A stretch of 64,000 bases of DNA from Actinocatenispora sp036503555 (lineage in GTDB: Bacteria > Actinomycetota > Actinomycetes > Mycobacteriales > Micromonosporaceae), in assembly GCA_036503555.1 (NCBI GenBank), contig DASXWQ010000098.1:1-64000 (forward strand), written 5' to 3'. A model generated the notes under the pieces. It saw only the letters and a list, made by a program, of their open reading frames with translations. It made no database searches and was not told the origin of the DNA. The first letter of the stretch is position 1. Each line of letters starts with the position of its first letter. A program made the position numbers and the translations under genes. This document shows, one piece after another, positions 23,562 to 32,141 of the stretch.

Positions 23562-25766
23562 TCAGTCTCCTTGGGTTGCCGGTCGTGCCGACGTGCGCAC
23601 GATCTCGATCCAGGTCACCGGGGGGTCGCCCGCTCCGGGCAGCGGTATCCGCAGCGCGCCGTCGCGGGGCTCGGCGGTCGCGGCGCGCTGCGACCCGTCG
23701 AGCAGGTGGTACGTCACGCGGGCCGGTCGCGGCCCGGTGAGGCTCAGCGTGCCGGCGCCGAATGCTACGGCACCGATGCGGTCGGCGTCGGCGATCGGCG
23801 CGTCGGTCAGCGACGCGACGACCACGTCGGCGTCCGTGCCGACACCGACGTGCCCGGTCTTCCCGCCGTCGCGGGCGCGCAGGCAGGCCAGCACCGGCAC
23901 GTCGGACTCGTACCGCAGCCACGACGCGGACCGGGCGCCGGTCGCGGGGCCGAGCGTCACCGGCCCGACCGGATCCACCCGGAACACCGTGCCGCGCCGC
24001 GCGATCGCGGTCAGCCCCGCGTGCCGCGCGGCCAGCTCCGGGGTCAGCTGCCCGCCGCGCTCGTCGTCGCCGACGCCGCACAGCGTGCCGATCGGGCCGG
24101 CCGCGGCCGTGTCGAACCAGACGTCCGCCATCGACGCCCAGTCGTACCCGCCGGAGCCGTAGCTGGGCACCCCCAGCTCGCCGAGCAGGCTGGAGAACCA
24201 CAGCCGCCGGTTGCCCTCCTCTGCGTACTCGTCGACGCAGAGGAACATGTCGTCGTGGCAGTGCTGGTCGATCCGGTCGACCAGCAGCGGGGACAGCGCG
24301 TAGTACATCACCGCGACGCCGGGCTTCGCCGCGCGCAGCGCACCGACGACCACGTCCAGCGCCCGGCCGAGCAGCCGCTCACCCGCGTACGCCGGGTCGG
24401 CCGGGACCGCGCGCGACAGCGCCGGCAGCTCGTACCCGAAGTCGAACTTGACGAGGTCCGGGTCGTAGCGCGCGACGAACGCGGCGATCGCCGCGGTCAG
24501 CGCGTCGGCGACCGCCTGCTGCGACACGTCGAACAGGTAGTACGGCGCGGGCTCGAACGGGTTGCGCTTGGCGATCGGCGTACCCGTGGCGTCGCGCAGC
24601 ACGTGCTCCATGCCGAGGCCGAGCAGCCCCGGATCGTTGGTCCGCAGGAACGCCGCCCAGAGGCCGACGAGGTGGCCGTCGGCGCGTACCCGGTCGAGGA
24701 ACTTCCCGAAGCCGTCGAAGCGGTCCTCGTCGTGGGCCAGCGCGCCGTAGCTGCCCTCCCACTTGTCGTCGACCACGACCATCCCGGGCCGCAGCCCGGC
24801 GGCGCGCATGTCGTCGTAGATGCGGTCCAGCGCGGTCTGGTCGAACTTCGCGCCCTCGACGCCGGCCGTGCACTGCGCGCCCCAGGTGTTGAACTGCGTC
24901 GCGGTGACCGCCCGGCGCCGGGCCGCCTCGGCCGCCGGGTCGCCGGTCCGGCCCACGGGCGTGATCCGGCCGGCGTCGCGCAGCAGGCGGTAGTAGGACC
25001 GGATCGCCTCGCGGTAGTCGGCGTCGACGGCGAGCACCAGCTCGGCGCCGAGCCGTACCGGGCCGGTCGGGATCTGACCCCACTTCTCCGCGTGGTACCG
25101 GAAGACCGGGCTGGTGTGGCCGGAAGCCAGGTGCAGCAGCAGGTCCGCGGCCGGCAGGTCGGCGAGGCCGAGGCAGAACGCCGCCGACCGGCGGGCGGTG
25201 GCGGAGCGGCCCGTGTTCGGCGGGGCGTCGCGGGTGACGCCGCAGAAGAAGTGCGCGGGCAGGCCCCACTGCTGGTGGATGGCGCTGTCCTCGCCCATCG
25301 TGCCGCGGCCCAGCCAGCTCACCAGGTCCAGGTTCACGTCGGTGTTCACCACCGGGCTCACCGCGGCCGACTCGCACAGCCCCGGCTGCACCAGGTACGT
25401 GTGCGTGAGGCCGGGCAGTGCGCGGTCGCCCTCGACGCGGCCGAACAGGTACACGTCGACGATCGGGTCCGCCAGGATCGCCTCGACCGGCTCGAACCAG
25501 ATCGCCGTGTCCTCGAACCGCAGCGCCACGTCGACCGACGGGTACCGCACGGCGAGGCGCGCACCGGCCACCCGGGCGGTCCGCGCGGCGCCGGCCAGCT
25601 GCGGCCCGGCCGCGGTGACGAGTACCGGCGCGAGCGGCGCGGTGACGACCGTCCGGCCGGCCGGGTCGGTCAGCGTGAAGACGTCGTCGGCGCGCCGCCA
25701 CACGAACCGGTACCCCGGCGCGGTCGCGGTGACCGTCGCCTCGTCCTGCCGTACGTCGACGGTCAT
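23562..25766 (-). CDS. Glycoside hydrolase, alpha-galactosidase-like TIM barrel (clan GH-D type)
   Basis: A 734-residue intracellular hydrolase; no signal peptide is seen. An N-terminal beta domain of about 250 residues precedes a TIM barrel with FNTWGAQ, MVVVDDKWEG and DPDLVKFDFGYELP, the position of the catalytic nucleophile in GH27/31/36 enzymes (Lys-x-Asp). The probable acid lies in FLCVDEYAEEGN. A C-terminal beta domain closes the chain. I cannot assign the exact family or sugar. The ATG at 25766 overlaps the stop of the FAD oxidoreductase gene, and the importer genes follow directly. Confidence 0.72.
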   Translation of the reverse strand: MTVDVRQDEATVTATAPGYRFVWRRADDVFTLTDPAGRTVVTAPLAPVLVTAAGPQLAGAARTARVAGARLAVRYPSVDVALRFEDTAIWFEPVEAILADPIVDVYLFGRVEGDRALPGLTHTYLVQPGLCESAAVSPVVNTDVNLDLVSWLGRGTMGEDSAIHQQWGLPAHFFCGVTRDAPPNTGRSATARRSAAFCLGLADLPAADLLLHLASGHTSPVFRYHAEKWGQIPTGPVRLGAELVLAVDADYREAIRSYYRLLRDAGRITPVGRTGDPAAEAARRRAVTATQFNTWGAQCTAGVEGAKFDQTALDRIYDDMRAAGLRPGMVVVDDKWEGSYGALAHDEDRFDGFGKFLDRVRADGHLVGLWAAFLRTNDPGLLGLGMEHVLRDATGTPIAKRNPFEPAPYYLFDVSQQAVADALTAAIAAFVARYDPDLVKFDFGYELPALSRAVPADPAYAGERLLGRALDVVVGALRAAKPGVAVMYYALSPLLVDRIDQHCHDDMFLCVDEYAEEGNRRLWFSSLLGELGVPSYGSGGYDWASMADVWFDTAAAGPIGTLCGVGDDERGGQLTPELAARHAGLTAIARRGTVFRVDPVGPVTLGPATGARSASWLRYESDVPVLACLRARDGGKTGHVGVGTDADVVVASLTDAPIADADRIGAVAFGAGTLSLTGPRPARVTYHLLDGSQRAATAEPRDGALRIPLPGAGDPPVTWIEIVRTSARPATQGD

Positions 25767-27106
25767 CGGGCGGCCACCTCCGCGTCGAGGGACAGGATCG
25801 CGCCGCCGACCGCCAGCCGGTCCCGCAACACGCCGACGGGTACGTCGCGCGGTGCCACGCCGGACGCCGCGGCCAGCGCCGCCGCCTCGCCGGCAGCCTG
25901 GCCCATCGCCATGCACTGCGCCATCGACCGTACGGACGCCTGCGCGTCGTGCGTCGCCGAGAAACAGCGCCCGGCGACCAGCGTGTTCGCCGAGTCGCGC
26001 ACCACCAGCGTCCGGTACGGCACGCCGACGGCCTCGCCGTCCGGCAGGTAGCGCCACGCGGTGTCGGAGCCGGAGTGGTGGTCCTCGATCGGCGCGCCGC
26101 ACAGCGCGACCTGGTCGTCGAACTGCCGCGCCGCGAGCACGTCGGCCCGGGTCAGCCGGTAGTCGCCGTGCACCCGGCGGGTCTCCCGCACGCCGATCTG
26201 CGCCGACATCGTCGCGAGCTGCGCCCGCTCGTACCCGGGGACCTTGTCGTGCAGGAACCGGACGTACTCCAGGGCCTGCCGGCGCCCGGCCGCCTCGGCC
26301 GCGGTCAGCAGGTCCGGGTCGGTCGCGTTGACCACCCCGGCCGGCCCTGTCCGGTACGACGTCACCCGCGTCATGATCGTCGCGGTCATGCCGTCGACCG
26401 GGGTGATGTGGTCGCTGCCGTCCAGCCGGGGCAGCTCGTACCCGTCGGCGGCCGCGTCCTGCATCAGCTCGGCGAGCTGCCGTTTCGTCAGCGCGAACCG
26501 GCGCTTGGTGTCGACGTTGACCATCTTGAACGTGGTCGTCAGGGTCTGCGCCGGCGCCTCCGCCCCGGCCAGCTCGTAGGAGAAACCGGCGTGGTGGCAG
26601 ACGTCCGCGTCGCCGGACGCGTCCACGACGACCCGGGCGCGGATCCGGCGCAGCCCGGCCTTCGTCGCCACCAGCAGCTCGCGTACCCGTCCGTCGACCA
26701 CGTCCGCGTCCTGCACGAACGCGTGCAGCAGCACCCGCGCGCCCGCGTCGGCGAGCAGCCGGTCCCACACCACCTTCAGGTGCTCCGGGTGGTACGTGAT
26801 GCCGGTGCCGGCGCCGAACGAGTTGGGTCGCCGGATCACCGGCCCGTACCCGGTGAGGCCGGCGACCACGTCGTCCGGCACGCCGCCGACGACCTTCGCC
26901 GCGGCGCTGCCGGGCGTGTAGAAGCCGTAGAACGTGTCGAGCACGGCCGTGCTCGTCCCGCCGGGGAAGCCCTGACGCTCGACGAGCAGTGTGTCGGCTC
27001 CGGCGCGGGCGGCGGTGATCGCGGCGACCGCGCCCGCCGACCCGGCGCCGACGACGACCACGTCGGCCTCCGCGTACAGCGGGGTGTCGGTGAAGAGGGC
27101 GCTCAT
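25763..27106 (-). CDS. FAD-dependent oxidoreductase (FAD_oxidored family)
   Basis: A 447-residue flavoprotein with the dinucleotide motif VVVGAGSAGAVAAITAARAG at residues about 17-36, VERQGFPGGTSTAVLD just after it, the second FAD contact RARVVVDASGDADVCHHAG, and a late VAGRCFSATHDAQASVRSMAQ. This family is common in carbohydrate loci of actinobacteria and planctomycetes but its reactions are poorly known. As first gene of an operon with a glycoside hydrolase and sugar importer it probably oxidises the imported sugar or glycoside. The start at 27106 is where the conserved sequence begins. Confidence 0.82.
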   Translation of the reverse strand: MSALFTDTPLYAEADVVVVGAGSAGAVAAITAARAGADTLLVERQGFPGGTSTAVLDTFYGFYTPGSAAAKVVGGVPDDVVAGLTGYGPVIRRPNSFGAGTGITYHPEHLKVVWDRLLADAGARVLLHAFVQDADVVDGRVRELLVATKAGLRRIRARVVVDASGDADVCHHAGFSYELAGAEAPAQTLTTTFKMVNVDTKRRFALTKRQLAELMQDAAADGYELPRLDGSDHITPVDGMTATIMTRVTSYRTGPAGVVNATDPDLLTAAEAAGRRQALEYVRFLHDKVPGYERAQLATMSAQIGVRETRRVHGDYRLTRADVLAARQFDDQVALCGAPIEDHHSGSDTAWRYLPDGEAVGVPYRTLVVRDSANTLVAGRCFSATHDAQASVRSMAQCMAMGQAAGEAAALAAASGVAPRDVPVGVLRDRLAVGGAILSLDAEVAAR

Positions 27107-27324
27107 TGGTCTGTGCCTCTGGCCAATTCGGGTGTCATCCGGGCTCCAGGAAGACAGATGTACCGCGGACCAATCCGATGCCACTTGCGCGTGCAAATCT
27201 GGTGTTGTTGAGCCGAATCCCCGAGTTGATGCGTTGCCATGACCGGCTCACTCCGATACCATTGCCCACCATCCCAGCAGATCACAGAATGGTTTGCAAG
27301 ACCCACCATCGGGGAGCCGCTTTC
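27107..27324. promoter_or_regulatory. Divergent regulatory region of the sugar locus
   Basis: A 218-base gap between the two arms of the locus, with lower GC than its surroundings. ATTGGTC at 27105-27111 and GACCAAT at 27168-27174 are exact inverted copies, the first touching the FAD gene start. TTGC-GCGT-GCAA at 27185-27196 and a near palindrome around TTTGCAAGACC at 27294-27304 are further candidates. The GntR/UTRA regulator at the end of the plus-strand arm is the likely binder; which site it uses cannot be told. Confidence 0.35.
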
Positions 27325-28284
27325 GTGATCACCTCAGTGCTCGGCGACATCGCCCCGGAGTCCCTCGGCCCGACCGACTGCCACGACCACCTGTTCATCC
27401 GCGGCGGTCACGCGGTGACCCTGGAGCCCGGGTACCTGCTGGACGACGTGACCGCCGCCGTCGCCGAGGCCGAGACGGTGCTGGCCGCCGGGGGCGCCGC
27501 GGTCGTCGACTGCATGCCGCTCGGCGTCGGGCGCGACGCCGACGGCCTGGTCGAGGTCGCGTCCCGGACCGGGCTGACCGTGGTGGCCGCGAGCGGTTTC
27601 CACCGCGACGCGTTCTACCCCGACGACCACTGGGTCCGGCACACCGACGCCGACGCGCTCGCCGCGATCATCGTCTCGGAGCACGAGCGGGGCATGGGCC
27701 GCGACCCGGTCGAGCCGCCCGACGACGACGACCGCTCGACCGCCCGGCCCGGCGTGATCAAGGTGGCGACCAGCAAGGACACCCCGACCGAGCTGGAGCG
27801 GCGGCTGCTCGTCGCCGTCGGGTTGGCGGCGGCCGAGACGGGGCTGCCGGTGATCACCCACACCGAGACCGTGGCGGGCGCGCGCGCCCAGCTCGCCGCG
27901 CTGGCCGGCCACGGGGTACCGGCCGACCGGGTGATCCTGTCGCACATGGACCGGCACGCCGACGCGGCCGAGCTGGCCGAGATCTGCCGCACCGGGGCGA
28001 CGGTGTGCCTGGACTGGCTGGGGCGTACCGACCGGCGGCCGGACGAGGTGATCGTGCGGCTGGCCGCGTCGCTGGTCGAGGCGGGCCTGGGCGACCGGGT
28101 GGTGCTCGGCCAGGACCTGGCCCGCCGGGCGTACTGGCGCTCGTACGGGGGCGGGCCGGGCCTGGCGCACCTGTTCGCGACGGTGCTGCCACTGATGACG
28201 CGGATGGGCTTCGACCGGCGCGACCTGGACACGATCCTGGTGACCACGCCGCGGCGGGTGTTCGATCAGAAGGCGGCGGCATGA
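27325..28284 (+). CDS. Phosphotriesterase-family metal hydrolase (possible sugar lactonase)
   Basis: Binuclear-metal amidohydrolase of 319 residues. Metal ligands are in place: HxH in DCHDHLF at residues 20-22, a candidate carboxylated Lys in PGVIKVATS near 146, His in ITHTE near 180 and LSHMDRH near 206, and the Asp in GQDLARRAYW near 262. Members of this family include lactonases for sugar lactones and phosphofuranose lactones, which would fit a locus with an oxidoreductase and an FGGY kinase. GTG at 27325 has GGGGAG eight bases upstream. Its stop starts an ATGA chain of micro-ORFs leading to the next gene. Confidence 0.8.
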   Translation: MITSVLGDIAPESLGPTDCHDHLFIRGGHAVTLEPGYLLDDVTAAVAEAETVLAAGGAAVVDCMPLGVGRDADGLVEVASRTGLTVVAASGFHRDAFYPDDHWVRHTDADALAAIIVSEHERGMGRDPVEPPDDDDRSTARPGVIKVATSKDTPTELERRLLVAVGLAAAETGLPVITHTETVAGARAQLAALAGHGVPADRVILSHMDRHADAAELAEICRTGATVCLDWLGRTDRRPDEVIVRLAASLVEAGLGDRVVLGQDLARRAYWRSYGGGPGLAHLFATVLPLMTRMGFDRRDLDTILVTTPRRVFDQKAAA

Positions 28285-28300
28285 CTTCGACGGCGGAGGC

Positions 28301-28460
28301 GGCATGAGCGAGCGTCAGCGAGCGAATCATTGGCACAGTGCGGTCGTGCCTCGTGTCGGCGGCGAGCGAAGCGAGGTGGCGGCATGAGTCAGCGTCAGCG
28401 AGCGAATCATCGGCACGGTGCGGTCGTGCCTCGTGTCGGCGCCGAGCGAAGCGAGGTGGC
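28301..28460 (+). repeat. Two 80-bp tandem repeats forming ATGA-chained micro-ORFs
   Basis: 28301-28380 and 28381-28460 match at 76 of 80 positions. Each contains ATG at its fourth base and reads 27 codons to a TGA that overlaps the ATG of the next unit; the second unit's TGA overlaps the ATG of the SIS gene at 28464. Upstream, an eight-codon ORF (28281-28307) links the phosphotriesterase stop to the first unit in the same way. The end of each unit supplies GAGGTGG as ribosome binding site. Both micro-ORFs encode Met-Ser-(Glu/Gln)-Arg-Gln-Arg-Ala-Asn-His at the start. A related repeat stands at 40806. Confidence 0.85.
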
Positions 28461-28463
28461 GGC

Positions 28464-29222
28464 ATGAGCCTGACTTATCTGGATGAGGCGAACGGGGTCC
28501 TGAAGCGGATCGCGGACACGCAGGAGGAGCCGATCCGGGCCGCGGCCGGGGTCTTCGCCGACGCCATCTCGGCGGGCGGGCTGGTGCACCTGTTCGGGGC
28601 CGGGCACTCCCGGATGGGCGTGGAGGAGATCTTCCCCCGCATCGGCTCGATCGTCGGGTACCACCCGATCGTCGAGCTGTCCCTCAGCTACTACACGAAC
28701 GTCATGGGCACGATGGGCCTGGCGCAGTCGCTGTTCCTGGAGCGGGTCGACGGGTTCGGCGAGTGCCTGCTGTCCAACTACGAGTTCGGCGAGCACGACG
28801 CGGCGATGGTGATCTCCTCGACCGGGATCAACAACGTGCCGGTCGAGGTGGCGCTCGGGCTGAAGGCGCGCGGCCTGCCGCTGGTCGCGATCACCTCGCT
28901 GGCGCACTCGAAGGGGGTCGACTCCCGCCACCCGTCCGGCAAGCACCTGTACGAGGTGGCCGACGTGGTCGTCGACAACTGCTCGCCGCCCGGCGACGCC
29001 GTCGTGCACGTCGAGGGCTGCGAGTACCCGGTGGGGCCGACGTCCACGCTGGGCACGGTCACCGTCGCGCACTCGATCAACGAGGTGCTGGCCACCGAGC
29101 TGGTCGCCCGGGGTACCCCGCCGGTCGTGCTGGGCTCGCCGCACTTCTCCGACCAGGACGCGGCGAAACGCAACCTCGCCGGGTACTACGCGGCGTACCG
29201 CGAGCGGACCCGGCGGGTCTGA
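28464..29222 (+). CDS. SIS-domain sugar isomerase/phosphosugar-binding protein
   Basis: A 252-residue single SIS domain of the sugar-isomerase type. LVHLFGAGHSRMGVEEIFPR near residue 40 is the phosphosugar-binding loop, MVISSTGINNVPVEVALG the second Ser-rich loop, and LVAITSLAHSKGVDSRHPSGKHL follows. Such proteins bind or isomerise sugar phosphates. The ATG lies exactly at the end of the repeat pair, which provides its ribosome binding site. The FGGY kinase gene starts one base after its stop, so binding of the kinase product is an obvious idea. Confidence 0.83.
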   Translation: MSLTYLDEANGVLKRIADTQEEPIRAAAGVFADAISAGGLVHLFGAGHSRMGVEEIFPRIGSIVGYHPIVELSLSYYTNVMGTMGLAQSLFLERVDGFGECLLSNYEFGEHDAAMVISSTGINNVPVEVALGLKARGLPLVAITSLAHSKGVDSRHPSGKHLYEVADVVVDNCSPPGDAVVHVEGCEYPVGPTSTLGTVTVAHSINEVLATELVARGTPPVVLGSPHFSDQDAAKRNLAGYYAAYRERTRRV

Positions 29223-29223
29223 C

Positions 29224-30660
29224 GTGCGCACCCTCGGCGTGGACATCGGCACCGGTTCGGCGAAGGCCGTCCTGTTCGACCCGGAGCGCGGCGTGCTCGG
29301 CCGCGGCTCGGGCGACTACCCGGTGGCCACACCGCGCCCGGGGTACGCGGAGCAGGACCCGGAGCACTGGTGGTCCGGTGCGGTCACGGCGATCCGCGCC
29401 GCGACCGCCGGTACGCCGGTCGACGCGGTCGCGGTGTCCGGCCAGGGCGCCGCGGTGGTGCTCACCGACGCCGCCGGTGTGCCGGTCCGGCCGGCGCTGA
29501 TCCACCTGGACCAGCGGGCCGCCCGGGAGGCGGAAGCGTTGCGCGCCAACGGTTTCGCCGCCGCGGTCCGGCGCGCCTCCGGCAACGACGTCGGCTCGTG
29601 GAACGTCGCGGCGAAGCTGCGCTGGCTGTGCGCGCACGAGCCGGCCGCGCTGCGGCGTACCCACCGGGTCACGTCCGCCGCCGGCTTCGTGCTGGCCCGG
29701 CTGACCGGCCGGTACGTGCAGAGTGCCAGCGACGCCGGCATCAGCGACCTGTTCGATCTCACCGACCGCGGCTGGTCGAGGGGGCTGGCCGAGGATCTCG
29801 GGATCGACCCGGGGTTGCTGCCGACGGTGGCGGAGGCGTGCGAGGACGTGGGCTGCGTGCGGCCGGCGGCCGCCGACGCGACCGGCCTGGCCACCACCAC
29901 CCGGGTACGCGCGGGCGGCGAGGACACGTCCAGCGCGGCGCTCGCCGCCGGTGTCCTCGCCGCGGGCGAGGCGTACCTGAGCCTGGGTACGGCCGGGGTG
30001 GTCGGGGTGGCGGTGCCGGCGGGGGTGACCGACGAGCCGCGGCTGCTGAGCTTCCCGCACGTACGGGAGGGGCTCGACCTGCTGTCCGGCTCGATGACCT
30101 CGGCCGGCGCTGCGCTGCGCTGGTGGTCGGACGTGACCGGTCGGCCCGTCGCGGACCTGCTGGCCGAGGCGGAGGGTGTCGGGGCCGGTCAGGTCACGTT
30201 CGTGCCGTACCTGGCGGGGGAGCTGCACCCGGTGAACGACCCGCACGCCCGGGGGGTCCTCGCCGGACTGTCGCTCGCGACCGGCCGGGCCGAGCTGACC
30301 CGGGGGATCCTCGCCGGTGCCGCCGCGGCCGTCGCGCACAATCTCGACGTGTGTTCGTCCGCCGGTGCGCCGGCCACGCTGCTGTCCGCCACGGGCCGGC
30401 CGACGTCCTCGCCGGCCTGGATGCGCGAGATCGCCGACGCCACCGGCGTACCGGTGGAGGTGGTGGGGGACGACGGTGCCGCGGTGGGCGACGCGCTGAT
30501 CGCGGCGGCGGCCTCCGACGCGGAGCTGGCGGGCCTGGTGCGGGCGCACCGGCACGTCACCGCGCGGTACGAGCCGGACCCGGCGGCGTTCGCGCCGGCG
30601 GCGGACCGGCGTGCCGCGATCGCCCGGCTCTACCGTGCCTCGCGGAAGGGGGAGGACTGA
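29224..30660 (+). CDS. FGGY-family carbohydrate kinase (xylulokinase-like)
   Basis: ATP-dependent sugar kinase of 478 residues. DIGTGSAKAVLFD at residues 7-19 is the first phosphate loop; AVSGQGAAVVL, IHLDQRAAREAE and the second-domain LSLGTAGVVGVAV, then TSAGAALRWWSD and LLSATGRPTSSPAWMREIADATG, follow in the order of xylulokinase-like FGGY kinases. The actual sugar cannot be assigned. GTG start one base after the SIS stop; its own stop overlaps the SDR start (ATGA). Confidence 0.87.
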   Translation: MRTLGVDIGTGSAKAVLFDPERGVLGRGSGDYPVATPRPGYAEQDPEHWWSGAVTAIRAATAGTPVDAVAVSGQGAAVVLTDAAGVPVRPALIHLDQRAAREAEALRANGFAAAVRRASGNDVGSWNVAAKLRWLCAHEPAALRRTHRVTSAAGFVLARLTGRYVQSASDAGISDLFDLTDRGWSRGLAEDLGIDPGLLPTVAEACEDVGCVRPAAADATGLATTTRVRAGGEDTSSAALAAGVLAAGEAYLSLGTAGVVGVAVPAGVTDEPRLLSFPHVREGLDLLSGSMTSAGAALRWWSDVTGRPVADLLAEAEGVGAGQVTFVPYLAGELHPVNDPHARGVLAGLSLATGRAELTRGILAGAAAAVAHNLDVCSSAGAPATLLSATGRPTSSPAWMREIADATGVPVEVVGDDGAAVGDALIAAAASDAELAGLVRAHRHVTARYEPDPAAFAPAADRRAAIARLYRASRKGED

Positions 30661-31370
30661 TGCGTGCCCTGGTCACCGGCGCTGCCTCCGGGATCGGCCG
30701 GGCCACCGCGCGGCTGCTGCGCGACCGCGGCTGGCACGTCGCCGGCCTCGACCGTACGGCGGGGCCGGACGTGCACCGGGCCGACGTCACCGACGAGGCG
30801 TCGCTGACCGCAGCGGTCAACGCCGCGCTCGGCGACGACGGGCTCGACGCGCTCGTCTGCTGCGCCGGTGTCTCCGGTTCGTCCGTCGGGGACGGCCCCG
30901 TTGGTACGTCGACCGCCGCGGCCTTCGACACCGTGGTCGGCACGAACCTGCGCGGCGCGTTCCTGACCGTGTCGGCGGCCTGGCCGGCGCTGCTTGCCGC
31001 GCGCGGCAGCGTCGTCCTCGTCTCGTCCGTGCTCGGCCTCACCGGCGGCGGCGGACCGTTCCGCAGCACCGCGTACGTGATCAGCAAGGGCGGCCTGGTC
31101 GCGTTCGCGCGGGCGATCGCCGCGCAGGGCGTCGACGCCGGGGTACGGGCGAACTGTGTCGCGCCCGGGCTGGTCGACACGCCGTTCGCCGGCCGGGCGC
31201 GGACCGACCCGACCGTCGCCGCGTACGTGGCGGAGCGGCAGCGGCTGACCGGCGGCCCGATCGCCGCCGACGACGTCGCCGCGGCCGTCGGATACCTGGT
31301 GTCGCCGGCGGCGGCTGGGGTGACCGGTCAGGTCCTGGGGATCGACGCCGGATGGGGATTGGATCCGTAG
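30660..31370 (+). CDS. Short-chain dehydrogenase/reductase (SDR)
   Basis: A 236-residue classical SDR with the NAD(P) motif VTGAASGIGRATA at residues 5-17, the structural CCAGVSG, catalytic Ser in VLVSSVLG, YVISK with Tyr and Lys, and the end VTGQVLGIDAGWG. Its ATG overlaps the kinase stop. In this locus it probably oxidises or reduces a sugar acid or polyol intermediate. Confidence 0.87.
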   Translation: MRALVTGAASGIGRATARLLRDRGWHVAGLDRTAGPDVHRADVTDEASLTAAVNAALGDDGLDALVCCAGVSGSSVGDGPVGTSTAAAFDTVVGTNLRGAFLTVSAAWPALLAARGSVVLVSSVLGLTGGGGPFRSTAYVISKGGLVAFARAIAAQGVDAGVRANCVAPGLVDTPFAGRARTDPTVAAYVAERQRLTGGPIAADDVAAAVGYLVSPAAAGVTGQVLGIDAGWGLDP

Positions 31371-32126
31371 ATGAGTCCACGCAGTCCGCTGGCCCTGTCG
31401 CTCGCGGCCAGCCTGGAGCGGGAGATCCTGTCCGGCCGGTGGCCGGTCGGGTCGAAGCTGCCGACGGAGCGCGAGCTGGCGGCCCGGTCCCGGGTCAGCC
31501 GGCAGGTCGTCCGCGAGGCGTTCGACGAGCTGGAACGCGCCGGCCTGATCATCCGCCGGCAGGGCTCCGGCACGTACGTCGCGGGCCGGCGCCTCGAACA
31601 GTCGCTGCTCGGCCACTTCTCCATCGTCGACGCGCTGCGCTCGTCCGGCGCGACGATCACCACTACCGTGCTGTCGCGTACCGTCGGGCCGGCCCTGCCG
31701 ACCGTGGCGACGAGCCTGGAGATCGCGCCCGACGCCCCGGTCCTCGAACTCGAACGGCTGCGCCGGGTCGACGGCGAGCCGCTGATGCTCGAACAGACCT
31801 GGCTGCCCGCCGAACGGCTGCCCGGCATCGACGCCGCCCAGTTCTCCGACACCAGCCTGTACGCGATCCTCCGCGAGCAGTACCACGTACTGCTGGTGCG
31901 GGCGAGCGAGTCGTTCGAGCCGGTGGTGCTGCACGCGGACGAGGCGAGGGCGTTGCAGGTGGCGCCCGGCTCGCCGGCGCTGATGCTGCTACGCACCACG
32001 TACGACGACGCCGGGGTGCCGATGGAGGCGGCCCGCGCCCTGTTGCGCGCCGACCGCTGCCGCACCCTGGTCGAGCGCCATGTCGAGGAACCCGACCGCG
32101 CCCCCCGCGTCCGCACCGCCCGCTGA
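31371..32126 (+). CDS. GntR/HutC-family regulator with UTRA ligand domain
   Basis: A 251-residue repressor. The winged helix at residues about 10-75 reads GSKLPTERELAARSRVSRQVVREAFDEL with the wing RRQGSGTYVAG. The C-terminal two thirds is a UTRA domain (PVLELERLRRVDGEPLMLEQ, LYAILREQYHV, RTTYDDAGVPMEAA), which binds small sugars or sugar phosphates. It is the last gene of the plus arm of the sugar locus, directly after the SDR stop, and likely controls both arms from the 27107-27324 region. Confidence 0.9.
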   Translation: MSPRSPLALSLAASLEREILSGRWPVGSKLPTERELAARSRVSRQVVREAFDELERAGLIIRRQGSGTYVAGRRLEQSLLGHFSIVDALRSSGATITTTVLSRTVGPALPTVATSLEIAPDAPVLELERLRRVDGEPLMLEQTWLPAERLPGIDAAQFSDTSLYAILREQYHVLLVRASESFEPVVLHADEARALQVAPGSPALMLLRTTYDDAGVPMEAARALLRADRCRTLVERHVEEPDRAPRVRTAR

Positions 32127-32141
32127 CCGGGCGCGGCGGCG

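Noticed and set aside
28301..28460. Insertion-sequence remnant at the 80-bp repeats
   Set aside because: No terminal inverted repeats, transposase pieces or target duplication other than the start-codon bases; the unit structure is explained by coupled micro-ORFs.
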